DNA of 64,000 nt from Alteribacillus bidgolensis. Lineage in GTDB: Bacteria; Bacillota; Bacilli; Bacillales; Marinococcaceae. Every line of letters begins with the position of its first letter. Within the stretch, counting starts at the first letter, position 1. The notes beneath the pieces are model-generated. The model was not told the origin of the DNA. It saw only the letters and a list, made by a program, of their open reading frames with translations, and ran no database searches. Positions 7,529 to 16,481 of this stretch are shown here, in pieces. The stretch covers positions 4,089,272-4,153,271 of the forward strand of contig NZ_KZ614149.1 in the NCBI RefSeq assembly GCF_002886255.1, read 5' to 3'. The position numbers were made by a program, and so were the translations under genes.

Positions 7529-10075
7529 ATGAAAGAGAAATCGTTTGCGCTTCACAAAGCAATAGTTTCTGTTGCTTTAGTGTTGTCATTGGTGTCAACG
7601 GGGGTAACACCAAGTGCATTAGCTGTCACACAGCCGCATCCAGATGAACCTCTAAACAAAGAGGAAGCCAAGGAAATGTTGGCGGTAGAGTCAGTGGAAG
7701 AACTGGATAATGGAATAAAACTGAATCTTGATCAAGATCAAGTTGCATTTGTGCGATTGTTTGATAAAGATTTAGTTAAGGTGTCCGTCCTTGAAGAAGG
7801 CCGGGAAGAGAGCTATTCTCCAGGTATTGCCAAGAAAGATTGGGAAACACCAGATTTTAAGTTAGAAGAGAAGGATAGAACCCTTTCTCTTAAAACCGAC
7901 GAAATTACCATTCTTGTAAATCAAGAACCATTTGGTATTAAGATGCTTGATAAAGAAGGTAATGTCATTAACGAGGATGCCATGTCAAATGGTGGATCCG
8001 GATATGCGGACGACAAACCATACGTTTTCAAAGAAACAGATGAAAATGAAAACTTTTATGGATTTGGTGAGCAGTCTGGAGAGTTAAACAAGCGGGGCGA
8101 CAGCCTGGGTATGTGGAATACAGATGCTTATGGTTATGCAACCGATACAAAGTATCTTTACACAGCCATTCCGTTTTTTATCGGATTGAAAAACGAAAAG
8201 GCATACGGTATTTTCTTTGATAATACGCATCGCACCTATTTTGAAATGGCCAGTGAAAGCGATGATTATTATTACTTTTATGCTGATGGCGGAGAGTTAA
8301 CTTATTACATGATGTATGGCCCAGAAATCCAGGATGTGCTCGACCGTTATTCCGAGCTGACTGGTAAAATCGACAAGCCGGCAAAGTGGACGCTCGGTCT
8401 TCATCAGAGTAAGTGGGGTTACACAGCAGAAGAGATTGACGATATTGCAAGCACCTACCGGGAAAAAGAGATACCGATCGATACGATGCACTTTGATATC
8501 GATTATATGAGAGAATATCGTGTCTTTACATGGGCGGATGATTATGCGGATCCTGAGCTTCATAATAGCCTTGATAGTATGAATTTTCATAAGATTGCCA
8601 TTAATGATCCGGCAGTTAAACGTGATGAAGATTATGCTATTTATCAAGAAGGCACAGAGAATGATCACTGGGCGAAAAACCCTGACGGTTCTACCTATTT
8701 CGGAGAGGTTTGGCCTGGAGAATCAGCCTTTCCGGATTTTTCAAAAGCAGATACACGTAAATGGTGGGCAGAAAACCATGATATCCTATTCGATAAAGGA
8801 ATCGATGGCATTTGGAATGACATGAATGAACCGGCTGTTTTTGACGGCCCTTTTAAAACAATGCCATTAGACACAGAGTTTGGTGAAGGGGACGACATCA
8901 AGCTGCACAGTGAATATCATAACCTTTACGGCCATGATGAAGCGGAAGCGACCTATGATGCATTTAAGATGCACAAACCAAATGAGCGTCCGTTTGTTTT
9001 AACTCGTGATATGTATGCTGGTACACAACGCTATGCTGCCCTTTGGACAGGGGATAATTTAAGCCGCTGGGATCACCTGCAAATGTCCATCCCAATGAAT
9101 AACAATGTTGGACTATCCGGTCAGCCTTTTGTTGGTAATGATATAGGCGGATTCGGCGGACGTCCTGACGCTGAGTTGTTTGCCCGTTGGATCGAGGTTG
9201 GAGCATTCCTTCCTTTCTCACGCATCCACTATGATTCTGATAAGAAAACAGACGTGAAACAAGGGCAGGAGCCATGGGCATTTGGTCCGGAAGTAGAAGA
9301 AATCAGCAAAAAATATATTGAACTGCGCTACGAGTTGATGCCTTACTTGTACAATGCATTTAATGAAGCAGCAGAATCTGCAAGCCCGGTTCAACAGCCG
9401 CTTGTATACCAATTCCAGGAAGATGAAAAAACATATGACATCAATGATCAGTTTATGTTTGGGGAATCAATGATGATTGCTCCGGTAGTCGAAGAAGGGG
9501 CTATTTCAAGAGAGCTTTATCTTCCAGAAGGGGAAACATGGGTTGATTTCTGGACAGGAGAAGAATTTGAAGGAAATCAAACCATTACAAGAGAAGCTGA
9601 TCTTGACACTATGCCAATTTACGTAAAGAAAGACTCTATCATTCCAAGCCGAGAGGTTCAGCAATATACAGATGAAAAGCCGCTCGAAAATCTAATTCTT
9701 GATACGTATTTAGATGATGAAACTTCTTATTCTTTTTATGAAGATGATGGAGCAACCGAGAATTATAAAGACGGAGATTACAATATTACTAACTTTACTA
9801 TCGAACAGAAAAATAAAAATATGATTGAATTTTCTCGTGATCTCGAAGTTCAAAACTATGATTCTCACATTTCTTCCTATACTTTAAAGCTGCATGATCA
9901 ATCAGCACCTTCAAAGATACAAGCAGCAAGCAGTAAGTATAAAGAAGTAAACAGCGTGGAAGAAGCGAAAGATACTCAAGAATCCTATTTCTTTGATGAG
10001 GAAGAAGAAGTACTGTATGTAAATGTTCCAGCTGATGAGAAGAAAAAGGTGCAAATAAAATTTAGTGGTAAGTAA
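7529..10075 (+). CDS. Secreted GH31 alpha-glucosidase
   Basis: The ATG at 7529 is chosen over earlier in-frame codons because AAAAAAGGAGAG precedes it and a signal peptide follows (MKEKSF..., hydrophobic core VALVLSLVSTG, cleavage near SALA). The mature part has a GH31 N-terminal beta-domain, the catalytic barrel with GIWNDMNEP (nucleophile Asp431), LTRDMYAGTQRYAALWTGDN (acid/base Asp509), FVGNDIGGFGG, and a C-terminal beta domain of the DUF5110 kind. About 848 residues is usual for bacterial GH31 enzymes. The surface is very acid-rich, as in halophile exoenzymes. GH31 members release terminal alpha-glucose. The GH66 gene next door suggests isomalto-oligosaccharide or dextran breakdown; the exact linkage is inferred. 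Confidence 0.88.
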   Translation: MKEKSFALHKAIVSVALVLSLVSTGVTPSALAVTQPHPDEPLNKEEAKEMLAVESVEELDNGIKLNLDQDQVAFVRLFDKDLVKVSVLEEGREESYSPGIAKKDWETPDFKLEEKDRTLSLKTDEITILVNQEPFGIKMLDKEGNVINEDAMSNGGSGYADDKPYVFKETDENENFYGFGEQSGELNKRGDSLGMWNTDAYGYATDTKYLYTAIPFFIGLKNEKAYGIFFDNTHRTYFEMASESDDYYYFYADGGELTYYMMYGPEIQDVLDRYSELTGKIDKPAKWTLGLHQSKWGYTAEEIDDIASTYREKEIPIDTMHFDIDYMREYRVFTWADDYADPELHNSLDSMNFHKIAINDPAVKRDEDYAIYQEGTENDHWAKNPDGSTYFGEVWPGESAFPDFSKADTRKWWAENHDILFDKGIDGIWNDMNEPAVFDGPFKTMPLDTEFGEGDDIKLHSEYHNLYGHDEAEATYDAFKMHKPNERPFVLTRDMYAGTQRYAALWTGDNLSRWDHLQMSIPMNNNVGLSGQPFVGNDIGGFGGRPDAELFARWIEVGAFLPFSRIHYDSDKKTDVKQGQEPWAFGPEVEEISKKYIELRYELMPYLYNAFNEAAESASPVQQPLVYQFQEDEKTYDINDQFMFGESMMIAPVVEEGAISRELYLPEGETWVDFWTGEEFEGNQTITREADLDTMPIYVKKDSIIPSREVQQYTDEKPLENLILDTYLDDETSYSFYEDDGATENYKDGDYNITNFTIEQKNKNMIEFSRDLEVQNYDSHISSYTLKLHDQSAPSKIQAASSKYKEVNSVEEAKDTQESYFFDEEEEVLYVNVPADEKKKVQIKFSGK

Positions 10076-10084
10076 ACAAAGGAA

Positions 10085-10125
10085 AAGAAACCTGTTGTGA
10101 TTATCATGTCACAGCAGGTTTTCTT
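10085..10125 (+). terminator. Terminator after the GH31 gene
   Basis: AACCTGTTGTGA and TCACAGCAGGTT arms around a short loop, followed by TTCTT. Confidence 0.75.
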
Positions 10126-10152
10126 CAAGAAAAATAGAATTTCAAGCAAACG

Positions 10153-10184
10153 CGGCTAACAGGAGGCGATCTTGTTAGCCTTTT
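10153..10184 (+). terminator. Second hairpin just ahead of the GH66 gene
   Basis: GGCTAACA and TGTTAGCC form a perfect 8-bp stem followed by TTTT. It lies 17 bp before the GH66 start and 5' of its ribosome binding site, so it could terminate read-through or act as a leader element. Confidence 0.5.
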
Positions 10185-10200
10185 CTAGAAGGGAGCTATC

Positions 10201-11964
10201 ATGAAAAAAAAGATTCTTATGCTTTCACTTTTCATTCCAATTCTTATTTTCGGCCTATATAACCTTTTTACATTTAATAAGAATGAGGAAAATATTTTAA
10301 GTAGAGAGATTACAGCCTTGCAGACTCCAAAAGCAAGGTATTCTCCAGATGAAAAAGTTCCTATTACAGCCAACTTGAAGGAAAAAGTGGAAGGGCAGTT
10401 AGAGGTAAACTATTACCATCTTGGCGATCTTATAGACGAAGAAACAGTGCCTATACAGCAAAGCAAGGAAGCAAGTTGGGAGTGGTCGCCTCCTTCTGAA
10501 GACCATAAAGGATATTTAGTAGAAGTAAAACTTATTCAAAATGACCAGGTAACAGAAGAGGAAACCATAGCTGTTGATGTGTCTTCATCTTGGGATAAAT
10601 TCCCTCGTTATGGGTATCTTGGAGATTTTCATTCCATGTCAGAAAATGAAATGCAAGAAGTGATCGATCGTTTAAATCGGCACCATATCAATGGAATACA
10701 ATTTTATGACTGGCATGATACACACCATCAGCCTTTAAAAATGGAAAATGGGGAGCCGGCAGAGACGTGGCTGGACATTGCTAATAGAGAGGTATCTCTG
10801 GAGACCATTCGAAACTATATAGACCGCGCTCATGAAAGAAATATGAATGCAATGTCCTATAACCTATTGTACGGCGCTCTCGGGCAAGCTGAAGAGGATG
10901 GTGTAAAGACAGAATGGAGGCTGTTTAAGGACCAGGAACAGGGAGAACACGATTACCACCCTCTTCCGGAAGAATGGAAAAGTGATGTTTTTCTTGTGGA
11001 TCCAGGCAATGAAGAATGGCAGCAATACATTAATGAAGAAATGGAAAACGTATTTGCACACCTTCCTTTTAATGGCTGGCACATAGATCAGTTAGGCGAC
11101 CGTGGTGACGTGTACAATGTTGAGGGTGAACAAATAAGCCTAAAAGAATCTTATCTTCCTTTTTTATATAGAGCATCAGAACAAACAGGCAAAGAAATGG
11201 TTATGAACGGAGTGAACCAATATGGACAAGCAGAAATTGCTCAGTCGTCAGTTCCTTTTTTATATACGGAAGTATGGGAACCATACAATGGTTATGAAGA
11301 TTTGAAAAATATTATTGATGAAAACTATCGTTTCAGCAATGGCGAGAAAAATACAGTTCTTGCCGCTTATATGAACTATGACCTTGCCGATGAAAATGGA
11401 AAGTTCAATACACCCGGAGTTCTTATGACGGATGCGGTTATTTTCGCTTCGGGCGGAGTGCATATAGAATTAGGGGAACATCTCCTATCGAAAGAGTACT
11501 TTCCCCATAAAAATCTTCAAATAACAGAAACGCTTGAAACATCGTTAACAAATTATTATGATTTTATTGTTGCTTATGAAAATGTATTAAGAGATGAACT
11601 ATTCGAGAAAGATGTGGAAGTGGATGCGAGAGATCAAACCAATATAAGTCATAATCCTGAACAAGGTGCTTTGTGGACTTTTTCAAAAGGTAATGAAAAC
11701 AAAACGGTGGTTCACCTGCTGAATTTTGAAAATGCATCGCACCTGGAATGGAACGATTCGAATGGCGAGCAGAATGAACCTGCTTTAAAAGAAGACGTAC
11801 CGTTAACACTTAATATGGAGGAAGATGTAAAGCGGATATGGACAGCCTCGCCTGATATTCAGGGTGGAAAACCAATAGATCTTGAATTCTATCAAGAAAA
11901 CGATGAAGTAAGCGTCCAGCTGCCTCACTTAAAATACTGGTCCATGCTTGTAGTGGAACATTAA
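10201..11964 (+). CDS. GH66 dextranase-like glycoside hydrolase, membrane-anchored
   Basis: The 587-residue protein starts with MKKKILMLSLFIPILIFGLY, an uncleaved anchor or signal peptide, then an immunoglobulin-like domain (about 40-135) and a barrel. GH66 features are FPRYGYLGDF, GIQFYDWHD, FNGWHIDQLGDRG with candidate nucleophile Asp296, and FLYTEVWEP with candidate acid/base Glu357. The order and roughly 60-residue spacing match dextranases and cycloisomaltooligosaccharide glucanotransferases. No carbohydrate-binding CBM35 insertion is obvious, which favours dextranase. GAAGGGAGC precedes the ATG. With the upstream GH31 enzyme it could degrade dextran outside the membrane. Confidence 0.82.
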   Translation: MKKKILMLSLFIPILIFGLYNLFTFNKNEENILSREITALQTPKARYSPDEKVPITANLKEKVEGQLEVNYYHLGDLIDEETVPIQQSKEASWEWSPPSEDHKGYLVEVKLIQNDQVTEEETIAVDVSSSWDKFPRYGYLGDFHSMSENEMQEVIDRLNRHHINGIQFYDWHDTHHQPLKMENGEPAETWLDIANREVSLETIRNYIDRAHERNMNAMSYNLLYGALGQAEEDGVKTEWRLFKDQEQGEHDYHPLPEEWKSDVFLVDPGNEEWQQYINEEMENVFAHLPFNGWHIDQLGDRGDVYNVEGEQISLKESYLPFLYRASEQTGKEMVMNGVNQYGQAEIAQSSVPFLYTEVWEPYNGYEDLKNIIDENYRFSNGEKNTVLAAYMNYDLADENGKFNTPGVLMTDAVIFASGGVHIELGEHLLSKEYFPHKNLQITETLETSLTNYYDFIVAYENVLRDELFEKDVEVDARDQTNISHNPEQGALWTFSKGNENKTVVHLLNFENASHLEWNDSNGEQNEPALKEDVPLTLNMEEDVKRIWTASPDIQGGKPIDLEFYQENDEVSVQLPHLKYWSMLVVEH

Positions 11965-11993
11965 CTGGTGTTTACAACTGTTAAGGTTGCAAT

Positions 11994-12030
11994 AAAGATC
12001 AAATCGCGTGTTGCGGTTTGATCTTTGTTA
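11994..12030 (+). terminator. Terminator after the GH66 gene
   Basis: AAAGATCAAA(TC)GC and GC(GG)TTTGATCTTT arms around GTGTT. Confidence 0.75.
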
Positions 12031-12099
12031 TATAATGGAACCGCTCTGATTAACGTTAAGGGAGGAGATCCACGCCGAACACATTTTTTAAATATAAAA

Positions 12100-13085
12100 T
12101 TATACAGCTTTTTCTTCTTGGACAGTTACACTGCTTTGTGGTTTATATTCTGGCAGCGGATCTCGGAACGATTTTGTTAAGTAAACCAGATATAAAAGGC
12201 CTGCAGCTACCCAAATAGATCCCCCTATGAGCGTTGGAATATCTAATAAGACAACCAAATAAATAATAAATCCTGCACCAATGATCGGACAGATAAGATT
12301 GGGAAGTGAGTAGCCAAGTGAATGATTTTCTTTGTTTTTAAACTACAAGCTGATAACGCATAAATTAACAAAGAAAAACGCATTCAATGCTCCAAAATTA
12401 ACGAAGCGGATGGCATCATTGACGCTTATAAATATAGCAAGTAAGGAGACAATGGAAGCGAATAATATATTAAGGATAGGTGTTTTATATTTTGGGTGAA
12501 CATAACCAAATAGTTTTTTTGGTAAGATAGAGTCTCTCCCATCACATATAACAAGCGTGAAACACTTATTATCGAAGCGGGCCCCTGCGTAAAAATAGCT
12601 GCAATAAGGACTGTCATAAATACTGCTTGAAACAGGCTTCTTCCAACTACCCCCATTAATTCTAGTGGGCAGAATCAGGGTTTTGAAATGTAAATGCCGG
12701 AAAAGATAGTTCAATAAAATAAGACATGGTAACATGCAGAACGCCGACAATTCCTATCATAATAAAGATCGCTTTTGGAATCGTCTTTGTTGCTTTTTTT
12801 GTTTTTTCCGATAAAGTCGTCATTGTATCAAATCCTAAGAAAGAAAACACGACAATTGAGGCTCCAGCAAGAGCGATCGGAAGGGATAAATCTACATGTA
12901 AAAATGGTTCTGGAGAGACCAGGCTGCCTGCTTTTTCTCCTGTAAAGAGAGCGTAGGCAAGAAAACCAGTAAATCCGATAATAAATATGATATGCAGCGA
13001 TACAAACAGGCTGCTTATATTTGCCGAAGAGTTAACTCCGATGATAGCAATCACTGAAAGCAGACAGATCAAACCGATTATCTAA
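12100..13085 (-). pseudogene. Decayed APC-family amino-acid permease
   Basis: Three minus-strand frames must be joined to follow one permease. The upstream part (to about 12662) has FSFLGFDTMTTLSEKTKKA, typical of the APC superfamily. The middle (about 12426-12650) gives GRSLFQAVFMTVL and ASIISVSRLLYVMGE. The next gives LPKKLFGYVHPKYKTP and FVNFGALNAFFFVNL. A last stretch from about 12340 gives hydrophobic segments and a short acidic tail ending at 12100. The first 100 or so residues, before the ISSLFVSLHIIF segment, are missing. At least three frameshifts plus the truncation make it non-functional. The original substrate, an amino acid, is a family inference. Confidence 0.8.
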
Positions 13086-13145
13086 ACATAAGCATAGCCT
13101 TTTCCTGTTATTTAGAGTAACTAACCTTTGGATCAGTCTGTGCCT

Positions 13146-13425
13146 TTAATTTTTAGCCGATTCTTTTCTCAAAAGGTACCTCTGAATCTTACCGCTTAGT
13201 GTTTTAGGAAGACTTTCAACAAATTCTACTTCCCTTGGATACTGGTGTTTGGATAATTTCCCCTTTACAAAATTACTTAATTCTTTCGCTAGCTCATCAG
13301 ACCCCTGAAAAGACGGATTCAAAACGACAAATGCTTTTACTATTTCACCTTTTGCGCTATCAGGTTTACCTACGACAGCAGCTTCGTCCACTGCTGGGTG
13401 TTCAATAAGACTGCTCTCTATTCGA
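13146..13425 (-). pseudogene. C-terminal fragment of an AMP-forming acyl-CoA synthetase
   Basis: About 93 residues match only the small mobile C-terminal domain of ANL enzymes: ESSLIEHPAVDEAAVVGKPD, KHQYPREVEFVESLPKT, and LSGKIQRYLLR with the catalytic lysine of domain-alternating ligases. The large adenylation domain that should lie at higher coordinates is replaced by an esterase gene on the opposite strand, meeting near 13425. This is a deletion or inversion scar. Medium-chain or acetyl-CoA synthetase-like parentage is likely. Confidence 0.8.
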
Positions 13426-14304
13426 GGAAATGACGGTGGAAGAAAACCGAAATGCACTTCTTGAAAACTTTAAAGCCATAGGTGGAGAACCCGAAAATGT
13501 GGCAAAGGTTGAAGATTTGTCGATTCCAGTTAATGGTACAGACATTGATATTCGCATTTATACTCCTGAAGGTGAAGGTCCGTTTCCTGTATTCGTTTAC
13601 TATCCTGGCGGAGGCTGGGTAACAGGAGATTTAGAAGTTGCAGATTCTACTTTACGCGCTGTTACGAATGTTTCTGAATGTTGTGGTTGTATCCGGTTCA
13701 TTACAGACTTGCCCCTGAACACAAGTTTCCTGCTGCACCTGAAGATTGCTATGCAGCTGCAAAATGGGTATCAGAAAATATTTCTAAGTACAATGGAGAT
13801 CCAGAACGCTTAGCAGTAGGTGGAGACAGTGCCGGTGGCAACCTGGCTGCAGTAGTACCTTTGATGGCTAAAGAACGTGGAGGCCCATCTATCGCTTATC
13901 AGTATTTAATCTATCCTGTAACTGATTTTACTTTTGATACGGGATCATATAGGGAAAATGGAGAAGGTCACTTTTTGGAAACAGCAGGCATGCATTGGTT
14001 TTCTGATCATTATATTGACAAAGAAGATAGAACAAACCCTTATGCTGCACCGCTTCGTACTGAGAACGTAAGCAACCTTCCCCCTGCACTAGTAATTACT
14101 GCAGAATACGGTGTGTTACGAGATGAGGGCGAGGAATATGCTGACCGTTTAAAAGAAGAAGGGGTTCCTGTTGAACGAACACGATATAATGGTCAGATTC
14201 ACGGATTTTTCTGGATGTCTGAAATTATGGATGATGCGAGAAAGTCAATTGAACAAGTCGGAAACTCCTTAAAGAAAAATCTTTCGTACAAGCATTCTAG
14301 TTAA
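13422..14304 (+). pseudogene. Hormone-sensitive-lipase family esterase, 5' truncated and frameshifted
   Basis: The frame starts within EEMTVEENRNALLENF; the usual first 30 or so residues of this alpha/beta-hydrolase family are absent. It continues through YYPGGGWVTGD (oxyanion hole, with Pro where HGGG has His) to about 13680. A net one-base loss between about 13675 and 13705 then moves the frame. The downstream frame carries HYRLAPEHKFPAAPEDC, GDSAGGN (nucleophile Ser), VLRDEGEEYADRL (Asp) and NGQIHGFFW (His). All catalytic residues are readable but in two frames. The 5' end abuts the acyl-CoA synthetase scar. A sequencing error could explain the shift but not the missing start. Confidence 0.8.
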
Positions 14305-14326
14305 TAATTTATAAAATCCAATTGAT

Positions 14327-14358
14327 AAAGAGCCGTTCCAAAGGGGGCGGCTCTTTTA
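14327..14358 (+). terminator. Terminator after the esterase remnant
   Basis: AAAGAGCCG and CGGCTCTTTT arms around a G-rich loop. Confidence 0.8.
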
Positions 14359-14458
14359 AGTAATAAGAAGAATAATGGCCGATAGATTGTAAATGGAGTT
14401 TTTTTACATCTAAACGAAGAAAAGATTGAGTAATGAATAAAAGGTTGTTATAATAAAA

Positions 14459-14472
14459 CAAACAACTGTTTG
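14459..14472. promoter_or_regulatory. TetR operator 1
   Basis: CAAACA-AC-TGTTTG is an inverted repeat with perfect 6-bp arms, 24 bp upstream of the TetR gene. The same palindrome in the same flank context (AAAA before, AAATT after) occurs again at 15259, on the other side of the gene. Confidence 0.7.
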
Positions 14473-14495
14473 AAATTTAAGGGAAGGCGGTTGTC

Positions 14496-15113
14496 ATGTT
14501 GAATGAAGTAAAAAAACGTTCCTTTAATACAAAAAAATCAAGCGAAAAATTTACGAAAATAGTAAGTGCAGCTGCGAAAATTTTTAGAATTAAAGGATAT
14601 AAAGAAGCGACACTTGAAGATATTGCGAATGAAGTGGGAATGCTAAAAGGAAGTCTTTATTACTACATCAGCAAAAAAGACGATCTATTGTATGAGGTAG
14701 TACAAAGACCTTTATATGAAATGACCTTAAATCTAAAAAATATAGCAGAATCAAAATCCAGTCCTACTGAAAAATTAGAACGGGCTCTAAAAAATCATGT
14801 GGATAGTTTTGAAAAATATCAATCAGAACTTTTTGTTTGGATTTCCATAGAGTGGATTCATTCTGATTTTGGCGGGGAAATTGCCGATTTAGGTAATGAA
14901 TATGATCGTTTATTTAGAAAAATCATTTTAGAAGGCGTCGAAACGAATAACTTTCGAAATGATTTAGATCCTAAATTAATGGTTTTCGCTATTTTTGGAA
15001 TATACAACTATATGCAGCGTTGGTATTCTACGGAGAGCCACTATTCCATGGATGAAATAGGAAAACAATTTGAAAAGTTTGTGCGGCAAGCTGTCGCTAA
15101 TTTGGAAAAGTAA
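14496..15113 (+). CDS. TetR/AcrR-family transcriptional regulator
   Basis: The 205-residue protein has the TetR N-terminal helix-turn-helix: KIVSAAAKIFRIKGYKEATLEDIANEVGMLKG... with the recognition segment KGSLYYYISKKDDLLYEV at about residues 52-69. The C-terminal ligand domain (about 75-205) resembles the KstR2/FadR-like group in overall pattern, but the ligand cannot be read. GGGAAGGCGG precedes the ATG. An operator-like palindrome upstream suggests autorepression. The second copy downstream lies before a decayed FMN reductase, so the original target may be lost. Confidence 0.88.
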   Translation: MLNEVKKRSFNTKKSSEKFTKIVSAAAKIFRIKGYKEATLEDIANEVGMLKGSLYYYISKKDDLLYEVVQRPLYEMTLNLKNIAESKSSPTEKLERALKNHVDSFEKYQSELFVWISIEWIHSDFGGEIADLGNEYDRLFRKIILEGVETNNFRNDLDPKLMVFAIFGIYNYMQRWYSTESHYSMDEIGKQFEKFVRQAVANLEK

Positions 15114-15169
15114 TAGGCTTCACGTACTTTTTTTCATATACTTATCAATAAAAATACTCTGCTAACACG

Positions 15170-15205
15170 AAAATGCTTCACAGTAGTTGGAGCATTTTTA
15201 TTTTC
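15170..15205 (+). terminator. Terminator after the TetR gene
   Basis: AAAATGCT and AGCATTTT arms with a T-rich tail. Confidence 0.7.
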
Positions 15206-15258
15206 CCTCCTGTTCATTGAAGAACCTGTTTCACTTAATTTCTACTTATAATTTAAAA

Positions 15259-15272
15259 CAAACAATTGTTTG
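15259..15272. promoter_or_regulatory. TetR operator 2
   Basis: CAAACAATTGTTTG is a perfect 14-bp palindrome matching operator 1 at 12 of 14 central bases plus flanks. It lies about 185 bp before the FMN reductase remnant, as expected for a TetR-controlled promoter. A short readable peptide YDTWDRELVGYKV at about 15340-15380 between the two may be the tail of another lost gene. Confidence 0.65.
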
Positions 15273-15456
15273 AAATTAAAGTTTTATCATTAAAAACGTT
15301 TTAGTTACGCATTAGTTTATTTTATTCGACCACATAAACTATGACACGTGGGACCGTGAACTTGTTGGCTACAAAGTGTAAGAAATAGCTGGTGAAGGGA
15401 TAGGGGAGTAATGTAATGAATCTTTTTCAATTAATAAAATATTTGGAGTGGATGAT

Positions 15457-15959
15457 ATGAAAATAATAGGGCTATCTGGAACCATTATAGGTTCAAAAAC
15501 GTCGGCAGTCATAAACCCATATACTAGAGGAAGTTAAAAAAGCAGAGACATCGATCGAAACTGAATGTATTGATTTAAAAGAATATAGTTTAAAATTTTG
15601 TGATGGCTTATAATGAAGACACGAGAAAAGTAATTGAAAAAATGTCTTCTGCAGATATATATTATTGGAACACCTATTTTTAATGCATCAATGTCTGGCG
15701 CATTAAAAAACTGGACCTCATTCCTCCTTTTGTCTTTAATAAAAAAGTAATGGGTTTTGTGGTAACTGGAGAGTGAACATTATTTTGTCATTGAGAATCA
15801 ACTCAAAACCATTGCCGGATATTATCAAGCTTATGTAGCAACAAATAATATGCTTATTGTAATGAGATCATTGATAAGGAAACATCGGAGAAAATAACAG
15901 AACTTGCTAATGAATTAGCATTTATGGGTAAAAACTTAACCAAAATTACAATTTCTTAA
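15457..15959 (+). pseudogene. Decayed NADPH-dependent FMN reductase
   Basis: The first 21 codons read MKIIGLSGTIIGSKTSAVI, the phosphate-binding start of flavodoxin-fold FMN reductases (SsuE-like). The frame then breaks. Later pieces in other frames give EVKKAETSIETECIDLKEY, YNEDTRKVIEKMSSADI, GTPIFNASMSGALKN (the typical GTPxYxxSxSGxLKN motif) and ITELANELAFMGKNL. At least four indels separate them. The intact enzyme would pass FMNH2 to a monooxygenase. No partner monooxygenase is adjacent, so this unit appears to be decaying as a whole. Confidence 0.8.
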
Positions 15960-16015
15960 AGAATGTGAGAATCATCCGTACTGCTGAGCATAATGACCTG
16001 GAACTAGAAATTAGA

Positions 16016-16060
16016 CTGTTTGAGGGGGTACAATAATATGGAAGAATCTCCCTCAAACAG
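16016..16060. terminator. Inverted repeat downstream of hpaF
   Basis: CTGTTTGAGGG and CCCTCAAACAG are perfect 11-bp arms with a 23-nt loop. It lies just past the 3' end of the minus-strand hpaG-hpaF operon and could end its transcript. There is no strong T-run on either side. Confidence 0.5.
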
Positions 16061-16082
16061 CCTTGAATTAAAAAAGAAATAT

Positions 16083-16466
16083 TTATTTTTTAAAACGTGT
16101 ATGAATGTTATTATGCTTGTACGTACCATTTTGAAATTCCACTAATTCAAATGAAAGGCCCAAGTATCGTCTTTCAAACAGATCTGAAAAGTGCTGTTTC
16201 ATTTCTTCAAAAATGGCATCGCAAGCTTCTGTTTTTTCTGCTTGAGACCGACCTGTACCGATTTTTAATTGAGCATGTACGAAAGCGTCATCCTCCGTAC
16301 CATCTGCAATCACGTAATCTTGAAGTTCAATGGCTCTTGAACGGATGCCCCCGATTGGAAAGACATCACTTCGTTCGATTAATATCTTATTGATTTTCTT
16401 TAACAGATTTTTTATCTCACCATCTTCTCTTAAATTATTAGTATATTCCACTATGAAATGAGGCAT
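16083..16466 (-). CDS. hpaF: 5-carboxymethyl-2-hydroxymuconate delta-isomerase (HpaF)
   Basis: The 127-residue protein begins MPHFIVEYTNNL; Pro2, exposed after methionine removal, is the catalytic base of the tautomerase superfamily. Also present are GGIRSRAIELQDYVIADG and the GLSFELVEF strand, which match CHM isomerase (HpcD/HpaF). It isomerises 5-carboxymethyl-2-hydroxymuconate to 5-oxo-pent-3-ene-1,2,5-tricarboxylate in homoprotocatechuate meta-cleavage. AAGGAGGAG lies just upstream of its start, 15 bp after the hpaG C-half stop. Cytosolic trimer in characterised members. Confidence 0.92.
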   Translation of the reverse strand: MPHFIVEYTNNLREDGEIKNLLKKINKILIERSDVFPIGGIRSRAIELQDYVIADGTEDDAFVHAQLKIGTGRSQAEKTEACDAIFEEMKQHFSDLFERRYLGLSFELVEFQNGTYKHNNIHTRFKK

Positions 16467-16481
16467 GTGAACTCCTCCTTT

